NCBI GenBank assembly: GCA_009700715.1
Contig: WLLM01000033.1
Coordinates: forward strand, 1-7,413
From: Actinomycetota bacterium
Lineage (GTDB): Bacteria > Actinomycetota > Actinomycetes > Nanopelagicales > Nanopelagicaceae
DNA length: 7,413 bases
Direction: 5' to 3'
The position numbers and the translations under genes were made by a program. This document shows positions 1 to 6,312 of this stretch, piece after piece (within the stretch, counting starts at the first letter, position 1; every line of letters begins with the position of its first letter). The notes beneath the pieces are model-generated. The model was not told the origin of the DNA and ran no database searches. It saw nothing but the letters and a program-made list of their open reading frames with translations.

Positions 1-40
1 TGCGACGCTTCTTTGGTGCTGCTTTCTTAGCTGCGGCCAC
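1..40 (-). CDS. N-terminus of a Lys/Ala-rich basic protein (partial, runs off left edge)
   Basis: A GTG codon at 40 (minus strand) is preceded by AGGAG (complement of 47-51) with a 6-nt spacer, a strong ribosome binding site. The 13 visible codons read VAAAKKAAPKKRR (initiator V read as M) and stay open to the window edge. Such a start fits a small nucleic-acid-binding protein, for example a ribosomal protein, a histone-like protein or another factor with a basic tail, but the family cannot be named from 13 residues. The gene would lie downstream of the MFS gene on the same strand, separated by 226 nt, so it probably has its own promoter. A competing reading is a plus-strand C-terminus in frame 3 ending with TAA at 93-95 (30 open codons). 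The ribosome binding site and composition make the minus strand more likely. Confidence 0.45.
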   Translation of the reverse strand, partial: MAAAKKAAPKKRR

Positions 41-266
41 GTACTTCTCCTATCGGAATGGTTCGGATCCGTCACCCAAACCTGTTCGTGGATAAGTGTG
101 ACGGAAATGTAAAAATATTGCTAGTACATAGTGAGAAAAAACGGAGTGCGTGTCGCAATTTATTTTTTTATTTTTTTGTGCATTTAAGAAAATAATCAGG
201 AAATGTTTTACGAAAATTGGCGCCGATTTCTAGATTTTCTACGAAGTTTTGAAAATTTCGGGAAAA
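41..266. other. AT-rich intergenic region with a long T tract
   Basis: No convincing gene is seen. On the plus strand 159-177 is almost pure T, interrupted by two A. On the minus strand this is an A tract about 120-140 nt upstream of the GTG at 40, so it could bend DNA or act as an UP element for the basic-protein gene. On the plus strand it follows a weak TGCG-TGT-CGCA hairpin (148-158), which would suit a terminator only if a plus-strand gene ended at 95. The short plus-strand frames starting at 203 and 249 have no ribosome binding site and overlap the MFS 3' end antisense; I do not regard them as genes. Confidence 0.5.
212..239. repeat. Imperfect direct repeat, copy 1 (non-coding)
   Basis: Reads GAAAATT, then GCCGATTT, then TTTTC, separated by 2-5 variable bases. 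The same order recurs 50 bp to the right at 262-287. Copy 1 lies outside the MFS gene, downstream of its stop codon in the minus direction. Confidence 0.5.
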
Positions 267-287
267 TTACGCCGATTTTTCGTTTTC
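262..287. repeat. Imperfect direct repeat, copy 2 (spans MFS stop codon)
   Basis: Second copy of the GAAAATT / GCCGATTT / TTTTC block. It contains the stop codon (267-269) and the last codons of the MFS gene. Two similar blocks 50 bp apart suggest local duplication of the gene's 3' end, although low-complexity AT-rich sequence can produce such similarity by drift. Confidence 0.5.
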
Positions 288-1565
288 AGCGCGAAATTTT
301 CGCATTTGAACGGCAAATTCGTTCGTTTCGGCATCATATTTTCGGAATTTGGGGAGGAAAATCGCCAAAATTGCCACCGAAAGTATGCAGAGAACCCCTC
401 CGAAAGTTACCGAGAAGTTCAATGTAGTAACCGCCGCCATCGATGCCGCGCGCATCTGTCCGGCTAGCGGCCCAATCGAATATGAAAGCAATTCGATACC
501 AGCAAGTCTTCCGCGATATTCATCTGGGATGGTCTGGTTCCAGATTGTTCCGCGGAAAAGCGCACTCACCATATCGGCGGCCCCGGCGGCGGCGAGGAAG
601 AAGAGAACTAAGTAGAGCGAATGTGAAATACCGGCCAGAGCAATCGCACCGCCCCATCCAATTGCGGCGATGATTACCGCCCGACCATGGAATCGGTAGT
701 GCTTGGTCCATCCACTTGTCAGAGTTACCGCAACCGACCCGACAGTTCCGGCGGCGTAGAGAAAACCGAGTGCCCAAGGTGTGCCAAGTTGGTCGGCCCA
801 AAATGGAATTAGCGCAGTTGGCATCGCAAAGAACATTGCAGCTAAATCAATTAGATAAGTTCCTAATAAATCTTGGCGGCTGAATGCATAACGCACACCT
901 TCAATTAACCCTGCCAGAGATGGCTTTTCGGCCTCTGGGCTGGCAGGCACATTTCGCACGCGAGTCAGAAATGCTAATGAAATTAAGAACGTTGCAATGT
1001 CGGCTATGTAACCAATGGAAATAGAGAAAGTCGAAATTAATATTCCGCCAATTGTTGGTCCGATGATTACACCGAGTTGCCAACGCAGCGACATCAGGGC
1101 ACTTGCTGCCGGAAGATCGGCATGGCCAACCAACCGCGGCAAGATGGCATCGGCGCTTGGTCGCTGCAGACCGTTGACCGCGGCGAAAAGTCCGATGACT
1201 ACATAGATCAAGATCAGATTTGGGTCGGGCAGAAATGAATTTACGAGCAGGATGGCCACGAGAAATAGGGATGCAAACTCAGTAGCCCAAATCATTTTCT
1301 TGCGGTCGACATAATCGGCCAAGACCCCGCCGTAGAGCCCGAAGAGAATCAGCGGAACGATTTCGATAACGCCAGATAGCCCAACTGCGATGTAAGAGTT
1401 GGTCAGTTCTTTGATCTGAAAGGGGACTGCGACGTAGGTAATCATCGATCCGAGGTAAGTGATCAGGCCAGAAGCCCAGAGATTTCGGAAGTCGGGGTAT
1501 TTTTTAAGCGGAGTTAGGTCGATGCGATAGCGAGCGCTCTTCTTCGCTTCCCCTGATTCAGACAC
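267..1565 (-). CDS. MFS transporter, EntS/TMS-like exporter family
   Basis: A 432-residue membrane protein of the major facilitator superfamily with about 12 hydrophobic segments and a cytoplasmic basic N-terminus. Motif A between helices 2 and 3 is visible as GGVLADYVDRKK (residues 79-90). The QRPSADAILPRLV stretch (about 134-146) is typical of the enterobactin-exporter-like (EntS/MFS_3) group, so efflux of a small molecule is the best guess; the substrate cannot be read from sequence. A loop of low hydrophobicity (about 203-225) separates the two halves. The start is GTG at 1565, only 5 nt after the panB stop and without a clear Shine-Dalgarno, so translation is probably coupled to panB. 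The charged tail after the last helix (from about residue 408) is encoded by unusually AT-rich DNA that overlaps the direct repeat. Confidence 0.88.
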   Translation of the reverse strand: MSESGEAKKSARYRIDLTPLKKYPDFRNLWASGLITYLGSMITYVAVPFQIKELTNSYIAVGLSGVIEIVPLILFGLYGGVLADYVDRKKMIWATEFASLFLVAILLVNSFLPDPNLILIYVVIGLFAAVNGLQRPSADAILPRLVGHADLPAASALMSLRWQLGVIIGPTIGGILISTFSISIGYIADIATFLISLAFLTRVRNVPASPEAEKPSLAGLIEGVRYAFSRQDLLGTYLIDLAAMFFAMPTALIPFWADQLGTPWALGFLYAAGTVGSVAVTLTSGWTKHYRFHGRAVIIAAIGWGGAIALAGISHSLYLVLFFLAAAGAADMVSALFRGTIWNQTIPDEYRGRLAGIELLSYSIGPLAGQMRAASMAAVTTLNFSVTFGGVLCILSVAILAIFLPKFRKYDAETNEFAVQMRKFRAENEKSA

Positions 1566-1570
1566 GTGCG

Positions 1571-2389
1571 CTAGTTAAAGGTATTTTCGGCGCCAGGGAA
1601 AGTTCCCCCACGCACATCTGCGGCAAATTCTTGCGCCGCAGCCGAAATTTCATTTCGCAGATTGCGATAAGCCTTAGCCAACTTTGGGGGATTGGCGGTT
1701 AAGCCAACTAAATCGGTCCACACTAAAACCTGGGCATCGCAATTAACACCGGCGCCGATTCCGATTGTTGGAATTGAAAGGGCGGCAGTTATTTTCGCGG
1801 CAAGTTCTGCTGGAACAAGTTCTAGAACAATGGCAAAGGCGCCAGCTTTTTCCAGAGCGAGGGCAGCCTGCAAAATCGCTTCGCCATCTTCGCGCCCCTG
1901 GACGCGATAGCCACCGAGTTGATGAAGTGATTGCGGAGTAAGGCCCAGATGGCCCATCACCGGAATACCGGCTGCAGTTAATTTTTCAACCGTAGCTAAA
2001 TGAGCGCCTTCTAGTTTTACCGCCATCGCACCGGCTTCTTTAAAGAACCGGATCGAAGTGGCAAGTGCTTGTTCGGGCGATGACTCGTAAGAACCGAAAG
2101 GCAGATCGGCCACAACTAGCGCGCGCTTTGATCCGCGCACCACGGCTCGAGTAAGTGGAATCAGATCATCGACAGTGACTGGGATGGTGTTCTCTTCGCC
2201 CAGAAAATTATTGCCTGCGCTATCGCCGACTAATAGAACAGGAATACCAGCGCCATCAAAGATCTCGGCGGTCATCTGTTCGTAGGAAGTGAGCATCGCC
2301 CACTTTTCGCCAGCGGTCTTGGCCTTCTTCAAATCAAGAATCGTGACGCGACGATGCGCCGCCCCACCATAAAGGGTCGTTGTACTCAT
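1571..2389 (-). CDS. panB: 3-methyl-2-oxobutanoate hydroxymethyltransferase
   Basis: Transfers a hydroxymethyl group from 5,10-methylene-tetrahydrofolate to 2-oxoisovalerate, giving ketopantoate, the first committed step of pantothenate/CoA synthesis; cytoplasmic. The 272 residues match the usual family length. Family landmarks in order: LVGDSAGN (Mg2+ ligand Asp56), VADLPFGSY (Asp95), VKLEGAH (Glu127), GHLGLTPQS with GGYRVQGR (147-166), VLELVP with the catalytic Glu190, and IPTIGIGAG. ATG at 2389 is chosen because GGAGGA (complement of 2395-2400) lies 5 nt upstream. A longer frame back to 2575 would overlap nadE by 111 bp and has no homologous-looking sequence. panB is transcribed divergently from nadE and is followed after 5 nt by the MFS gene, so the two probably form one transcript. 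Confidence 0.96.
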   Translation of the reverse strand: MSTTTLYGGAAHRRVTILDLKKAKTAGEKWAMLTSYEQMTAEIFDGAGIPVLLVGDSAGNNFLGEENTIPVTVDDLIPLTRAVVRGSKRALVVADLPFGSYESSPEQALATSIRFFKEAGAMAVKLEGAHLATVEKLTAAGIPVMGHLGLTPQSLHQLGGYRVQGREDGEAILQAALALEKAGAFAIVLELVPAELAAKITAALSIPTIGIGAGVNCDAQVLVWTDLVGLTANPPKLAKAYRNLRNEISAAAQEFAADVRGGTFPGAENTFN

Positions 2390-2394
2390 CTGTA

Positions 2395-2400
2395 TCCTCC
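2395..2400 (-). promoter_or_regulatory. Shine-Dalgarno site of panB
   Basis: On the minus strand GGAGGA stands 5 nt before ATG at 2389. It decides the panB start against the longer upstream frame and contrasts with nadE on the other side of the divergent region, which has no such site. Confidence 0.8.
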
Positions 2401-2452
2401 AGCCTCGAAGCTTCGCGAGAAGTCCCCGGGTACAGAAGTAAGGGTATTCCAT

Positions 2453-2458
2453 TACTCT
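2453..2458 (+). promoter_or_regulatory. -10 hexamer for leaderless nadE mRNA
   Basis: TACTCT ends exactly 6 nt before ATG at 2465, so transcription would begin at or next to the A of the start codon. No Shine-Dalgarno precedes nadE, and no clear -35 is visible. The same spacing recurs at the heliorhodopsin and the leader peptide. Confidence 0.6.
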
Positions 2459-2464
2459 TGAAGA

Positions 2465-4129
2465 ATGAAGTTGCGAGTAGCCCTCGCCCAGGTCAACCCA
2501 ACAGTTGGTGATCTGGTTGCCAACGCTGCCTTGGTGCGCGATAACTTTAAAACCGCCCAAGACGCCGGCGCGCATATCGTTGTATTTCCCGAGATGGTTT
2601 TAACGGGATACCCCGTAGAAGATTTAGCCCTGCGTCCTTCTTTTCAAATAGCTAGCCAGCGCGCCCTTGCGGAATTAGCGGGCCAATTAACTGGCAAATG
2701 CGTTGCCATCGTTGGGTATTTAGATCAAGTAAATGGATCTCCCCAAAATATGGTTGCGGTAATTAGCAATGGAAAAGTGGCCGCACGTTATGCCAAATGC
2801 CATCTGCCTAACTACGGCGTCTTCGATGAATTCCGCAACTTTGTGCCGGGCGATCAAACCTTGGTCGTGCGCATCCATGGCGCAGATATCGGTATCGCAA
2901 TTTGTGAAGATCTCTGGATCGATGGCGGGATAACTTCGCAGCTAGCCGATCGCAAACCAGGGCTTGTGATTGTTCCTAATGGTTCACCATATGAACGCGC
3001 TAAAGACGATACCCGTTTGGCTCTGGTCACCAAGCGCGCTCGCGAAGCCAAGGCTCCTTTGGTTTATGTAAATATGACGGGCGGTCAAGATGATCTGGTC
3101 TTTGATGGCGACAGCATTGTCGTTGGCGCAGACGGTGCGGTGATTGCGCGGGCGCCGCAATTTGAAGATGGCATGGCACTTGTAGATATCGATGTCGCCA
3201 CCAAGACAAGTTCTCCCGATGTGATTATTTCGGAAGATGAAGTCAGCGTTGATCGTGGCCTTATTCCTGGGGTTGCTGTCCGCCTCGATGATCGCGAAGA
3301 GATATGGAACGCAATTGTTGTGGGCTTGCGCGATTATGTAGAAAAGAATGGCTTCCGTAGCGTCGTCGTTGGTTTATCTGGCGGAATCGATTCGGCGCTC
3401 GTTGCCGCTTTGGCCGTTGATGCACTCGGAGCTAAGCGCGTAAATGGCGTTGCTATGCCAAGTAAATATTCTTCAGATCACTCGATCTCTGATGCTCAAG
3501 CTTTCGCCGATGCAACTGGCATCCATTTCCGTACTGTGCCAATTGCGCCAATGGTTGATGCCTATATGAATAACTTGGTTTTAAAGGGGATTGCCGAAGA
3601 AAATTTGCAGGCCCGGGTTCGCGGTACAACTTTGATGGGGATCTCAAATCAAGAGGGACATTTAGTTTTAGCCACCGGCAATAAATCAGAGCTCGCTGTT
3701 GGTTACTCAACGCTTTACGGAGATGCGGTTGGTGGGTTTGCGCCGATTAAAGATATTTATAAGACCGATGTCTGGGCGTTATCTCGCTGGCGCAATGAAG
3801 CCGCGCGCGCGCGTGGTGAAGCCGAGCCAATTCCGGTTAACTCAATTGAAAAAGAACCGAGTGCAGAATTGCGTCCCGATCAGAAAGATACCGATTCACT
3901 TCCGGATTACTTATTACTCGATCGCGTCTTAACCGCCTACGTCGATGAAGATCAAGGATCTGCGGCGCTAATTGCCGCCGGCTTTGATGAGGCTTTGGTG
4001 CGCCGCGTGATTGCGATGGTCGATAAGGCTGAATACAAGCGCCGCCAATATCCGCCTGGTCCAAAGGTTTCTAAGCGGGCATTTGGGAAAGATAGGCGTC
4101 TTCCAATGACTTCGCGCTGGGCTGAGTAA
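2465..4129 (+). CDS. nadE: Glutamine-dependent NAD+ synthetase
   Basis: Makes NAD+ from deamido-NAD+ with ATP and glutamine, the last step of NAD synthesis. The 554-residue protein has two domains. The N-terminal nitrilase-fold glutaminase (about 1-250) shows the Glu-Lys-Cys triad: Glu43 in VFPEMVLTGYP, Lys111 in AKCHLPNYGVFDE and Cys147 in AICEDLW. The C-terminal synthetase domain (about 275-554) shows the ATP pyrophosphatase loop SGGIDS (305-310), the LATGNKSELAVGY stretch, and a typical end with YKRRQYPPGPKVS. It is intact and shorter than the ~680-residue mycobacterial enzyme, matching the more compact two-domain form. The start is supported by the leaderless promoter and by MKLRVALAQ, the usual opening of the nitrilase fold. 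glnA follows on the same strand after 67 nt; its product can supply the glutamine used here. Confidence 0.96.
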   Translation: MKLRVALAQVNPTVGDLVANAALVRDNFKTAQDAGAHIVVFPEMVLTGYPVEDLALRPSFQIASQRALAELAGQLTGKCVAIVGYLDQVNGSPQNMVAVISNGKVAARYAKCHLPNYGVFDEFRNFVPGDQTLVVRIHGADIGIAICEDLWIDGGITSQLADRKPGLVIVPNGSPYERAKDDTRLALVTKRAREAKAPLVYVNMTGGQDDLVFDGDSIVVGADGAVIARAPQFEDGMALVDIDVATKTSSPDVIISEDEVSVDRGLIPGVAVRLDDREEIWNAIVVGLRDYVEKNGFRSVVVGLSGGIDSALVAALAVDALGAKRVNGVAMPSKYSSDHSISDAQAFADATGIHFRTVPIAPMVDAYMNNLVLKGIAEENLQARVRGTTLMGISNQEGHLVLATGNKSELAVGYSTLYGDAVGGFAPIKDIYKTDVWALSRWRNEAARARGEAEPIPVNSIEKEPSAELRPDQKDTDSLPDYLLLDRVLTAYVDEDQGSAALIAAGFDEALVRRVIAMVDKAEYKRRQYPPGPKVSKRAFGKDRRLPMTSRWAE

Positions 4130-4136
4130 GGGCCAC

Positions 4137-4152
4137 GTAACACAGCCGTAAC
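4137..4152 (+). promoter_or_regulatory. GlnR-like box upstream of glnA
   Basis: The sequence is GTAAC, six bases, GTAAC. This matches the general form of the actinobacterial GlnR site, GTnAC-N6-GnAAC, and sits 45 nt before the glnA start codon. It partly overlaps an imperfect inverted repeat, AACACA (4139-4144) with TGTGTT (4155-4160). A CAAGAT at 4163-4168 could serve as a weak -10, which would place the box around the -35 region. The match is two pentamers, so chance is possible. GlnR itself is not in the window. Confidence 0.45.
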
Positions 4153-4187
4153 TTTGTGTTGGCAAGATCTGTTTCATGACTTCCCAT

Positions 4188-4192
4188 GAGGA
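4188..4192 (+). promoter_or_regulatory. Shine-Dalgarno deciding the glnA start
   Basis: GAGGA lies 4 nt before ATG at 4197. This favours 4197 over the in-frame ATG at 4176, which would add MTSHEDQ and lacks both a ribosome binding site and a good leaderless -10. Confidence 0.65.
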
Positions 4193-4196
4193 CCAG

Positions 4197-5489
4197 ATGA
4201 GCAAGCAGCAAGAGTTCGTACTTCGCACAATCGAAGAACGCAATATTCGTTTCATTCGCTTGTGGTTTACCGATGTCTTGGGTTATTTGAAATCTGTGGC
4301 GATTGCTCCAGCCGAACTCGAAAATGCTTTTGAAGAAGGAATCGGTTTTGATGGTTCAGCGATCGAAGGCTTTGCGCGCGTTACCGAATCAGATATGTTG
4401 GCAAAGCCAGATCCTGCAACATTTTCTATTCTGCCATGGCGTACTGAAGCACCGGGTGCGGCTCGCATGTTCTGCGATATCACCATGCCAGATGGTTCGC
4501 CATCGCATGCTGATCCACGCAATGTATTGCGTCGCACCTTAAATAAAGCGGCGCAGATGGGCTACACCTGTTACACCCACCCCGAAATTGAATTCTTCTT
4601 ATTTAAAAATTCACCGGTTAAAGGTGAACAACCAGTGCCGGTGGATCAAGGTGGATATTTCGATCACACACCAGCTGTTGTTGGACATGACTTCCGCCGC
4701 CAAGCAATCACTATGTTGGAGGCGATGGGAATTTCTGTTGAATTTAGCCATCACGAAGGCGCACCTGGTCAGCAAGAAATCGATCTGCGTTATGCCGATG
4801 CGCTAAGCACCGCAGATAACATCATGACCTTCCGTCACGTCATTAAAGAAGTTGCACTTGAACAAGGTTTTTACGCATCTTTTATGCCCAAGCCATTTAC
4901 CGATCATCCAGGCAGTGGCATGCATACCCACGTCTCGCTCTTTGAAGGCGAGAAGAACGCTTTCTATGACGCTTCTGCCGAATTTAATTTATCGAAAACC
5001 GCGCGCTCATTTATCGCCGGGATTTTGAAGCATGCCTCTGAAATCACCGCGGTCACAAATCAATGGGTTAACTCTTATAAGCGCCTGCAAGGCGGCGGCG
5101 AAGCACCTGCGCTGATTTCATGGGGCCACAACAATCGCAGCTCGCTAGTGCGCATTCCGATGTATAAACCAAATAAGGAAAATTCAACTCGTATCGAATT
5201 TCGTTCGCCAGATTCAGCGTGCAACCCTTACTTGGCTTACGCGGTTATGTTGGCGGCAGGGCTAAAGGGAATCGAAGAGAATTACGAGCTGGTTGATAAC
5301 GCAACTCCAGATTCACTTCCGGCAAACCTTGACGAGGCAATTTCCATTATGGAGAAGAGCCAATTGGTCCGTGAAACCCTGGGCGAGCATGTCTTTGAAT
5401 ATGTTTTGCGCAATAAGCGCGCCGAATGGCAGGACTACCGTCGCCAAGTAAGTGCTTACGAGTTAGACCGGTATTTGCCCGTCCTGTAA
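4197..5489 (+). CDS. glnA: Glutamine synthetase type I, GlnA2-like
   Basis: A 430-residue GSI-family ligase, expected to act as a cytoplasmic dodecamer joining glutamate and ammonia with ATP. Its opening, QQEFVLRTIEERNIRF, and overall sequence resemble mycobacterial GlnA2 rather than the main GlnA1. Active-site residues, from the 4197 start: Glu130 and Glu132 (HPEIEFFLF), Glu187 (SHHEGAPGQQE), Glu194, His243 (GSGMHTH), Arg296 (NSYKRL), Glu302, Arg314 and Arg319 (NNRSSLVR), Glu334 and Arg336 (RIEFRSPD). Two departures stand out. The ammonium-site motif is DGSA (52-55) where most GSI have DGSS. The segment that carries the adenylylated Tyr in GlnA1-type enzymes (around 368-388 here) is short and has no such site. 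The Streptomyces GlnA2 has been reported to act on polyamines, so the amine substrate is uncertain. A heliorhodopsin gene follows 36 nt downstream. Confidence 0.93.
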   Translation: MSKQQEFVLRTIEERNIRFIRLWFTDVLGYLKSVAIAPAELENAFEEGIGFDGSAIEGFARVTESDMLAKPDPATFSILPWRTEAPGAARMFCDITMPDGSPSHADPRNVLRRTLNKAAQMGYTCYTHPEIEFFLFKNSPVKGEQPVPVDQGGYFDHTPAVVGHDFRRQAITMLEAMGISVEFSHHEGAPGQQEIDLRYADALSTADNIMTFRHVIKEVALEQGFYASFMPKPFTDHPGSGMHTHVSLFEGEKNAFYDASAEFNLSKTARSFIAGILKHASEITAVTNQWVNSYKRLQGGGEAPALISWGHNNRSSLVRIPMYKPNKENSTRIEFRSPDSACNPYLAYAVMLAAGLKGIEENYELVDNATPDSLPANLDEAISIMEKSQLVRETLGEHVFEYVLRNKRAEWQDYRRQVSAYELDRYLPVL

Positions 5490-5516
5490 CACCTAATTTC
5501 CCGATTGGGCTGTTAC
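5486..5516. promoter_or_regulatory. Inverted repeat across glnA stop and heliorhodopsin -10
   Basis: GTAACA (5486-5491) and TGTTAC (5511-5516) form a 6-bp inverted repeat with 19 bp between, and CCC-GATT-GGG (5500-5509) nests inside. The left arm includes the glnA stop codon; the right arm overlaps the heliorhodopsin -10. It could be an operator, or in RNA a weak glnA terminator followed by TTTATT. The left arm extends to GTAACAC, the same heptamer as at 4137-4143 upstream of glnA. Confidence 0.4.
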
Positions 5517-5519
5517 TTT
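5511..5519 (+). promoter_or_regulatory. Extended -10 promoter for leaderless heliorhodopsin mRNA
   Basis: TGTTACTTT contains TACTTT (5514-5519) with an upstream TG at the extended -10 position. It ends 6 nt before ATG at 5526. The -35 region is weak, which the TG extension may offset. This gives the heliorhodopsin a promoter of its own beside any read-through from glnA. Confidence 0.6.
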
Positions 5520-5525
5520 ATTGGC

Positions 5526-6287
5526 ATGGCTAAAGAGATAACAGATAAAGGTTTACGTCGTATCAATTTAATTGCTGGCGTTCTGCACTTGGTGCAGATG
5601 GTGGCAGTTCTTGCGCTGTCATCGGATTTCACGCTACCAATCACAGCGCGGTATATGTCAGGTCCTCCAGGCAGCACTTATGGCGATCTAATCGTTTTAT
5701 TTGATGCCCCACTTGCAATTGGCGTGGCAATCTTCTTAGGACTTTCATCTCTGGCCCACTTTATTGTAATCAGCCCTAAATTCTTCCCGCGCTATATCGC
5801 AGGACTTGCCGCGCACCGTAATTTCTTCCGCTGGGTCGAATATTCGATTAGCTCTTCAGTAATGATTGTCCTAATTGCACAAGTAACTGGCGTTTCAGAT
5901 GTCACCGCTTTGATCGCAATCTTCGGCGTGAATGCGTCAATGATTCTCTTCGGATGGCTGCAGGAAAAATATGAAGAGCCCGGCAATGGCGGTTGGGTCC
6001 CATTTATCTTTGGTTGCATTGCCGGAGTGGTCCCATGGCTTGCACTTATGTTCTATGTCTTCGCGATCGGCGGAGCCGGCGAAAATAAAGCGCCAACCTT
6101 CGTATATTTCATCGTCTTTACGATCTTCGTACTCTTTAACTCATTCGCACTTGTTCAATATCTGCAATACAAAAAGGTCGGAAAGTGGGCGGATTATCTT
6201 CGGGGAGAACGCACTTACATAACACTTTCCCTAGTCGCTAAATCACTTCTTGCTTGGCAGATTTTCGCGAATACACTAATTCCGTAG
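5526..6287 (+). CDS. Heliorhodopsin
   Basis: A seven-helix retinal protein of the heliorhodopsin family, which lies in the membrane with the N-terminus in the cytoplasm, opposite to type-1 rhodopsins, and has a slow photocycle without clear ion pumping. The 253-residue product shows family landmarks at positions shifted by two from the prototype 48C12: Lys239 in SLVAKS for the retinal Schiff base (48C12 Lys241), Glu105 in RWVEYS as counterion (Glu107), His21 and His78 (His23, His80), Asn99 and Asn136 (Asn101, Asn138) and Ser235. Approximate helices: 11-31, 54-82, 98-120, 125-144, 156-181, 190-216, 228-250. ATG at 5526 is chosen over an in-frame TTG at 5505 because TACTTT lies 6 nt upstream and the TTG would fall at -21. 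There is no signal peptide. It lies between glnA and an oxidoreductase gene; no carotenoid or retinal synthesis gene is present here. Confidence 0.95.
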   Translation: MAKEITDKGLRRINLIAGVLHLVQMVAVLALSSDFTLPITARYMSGPPGSTYGDLIVLFDAPLAIGVAIFLGLSSLAHFIVISPKFFPRYIAGLAAHRNFFRWVEYSISSSVMIVLIAQVTGVSDVTALIAIFGVNASMILFGWLQEKYEEPGNGGWVPFIFGCIAGVVPWLALMFYVFAIGGAGENKAPTFVYFIVFTIFVLFNSFALVQYLQYKKVGKWADYLRGERTYITLSLVAKSLLAWQIFANTLIP

Positions 6288-6312
6288 AACTTACTTTTTT
6301 CTTAGGAGAAAC

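Larger units (their letters stand above)
2390..2464. promoter_or_regulatory. Divergent panB/nadE promoter region
   Basis: These 75 bp must drive both panB (minus) and nadE (plus). They hold a perfect 10-bp palindrome CGAAGCTTCG (2406-2415) and an overlapping CTTC-GCGA-GAAG element (2411-2422), which fall in the likely panB 5' UTR. A minus-strand TACCCT (complement of 2441-2446) fits a TANNNT -10 for panB and would give a leader of about 45 nt, but I see no good -35. Whether the palindrome is an operator or chance cannot be told from this sequence. Confidence 0.45.

Noticed and set aside
3..95. Plus-strand C-terminal reading frame ending with TAA at 93
   Set aside because: Thirty open codons are easily met by chance; the opposite strand has a ribosome binding site and a plausible start over the same bases.
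203..467. Short plus-strand frames over the MFS 3' end
   Set aside because: They overlap the MFS gene antisense, have no ribosome binding site, and their Phe/Arg-rich composition reflects AT-rich repeats.
2390..2575. N-terminal extension of panB by 62 codons from 2575
   Set aside because: It would overlap nadE by 111 bp and the promoter region, does not resemble PanB, and the strong GGAGGA site favours 2389.
4176..4196. Longer glnA start (MTSHEDQ extension)
   Set aside because: GAGGA is placed for 4197 and GlnA2 proteins begin at the QQEFVLRT region. It is not fully excluded, since a CAAGAT 7 nt upstream could make 4176 leaderless.
5505..5525. Upstream TTG start for the heliorhodopsin
   Set aside because: It lies upstream of the -10 hexamer at 5514-5519, has no ribosome binding site, and the family N-terminus fits ATG at 5526.
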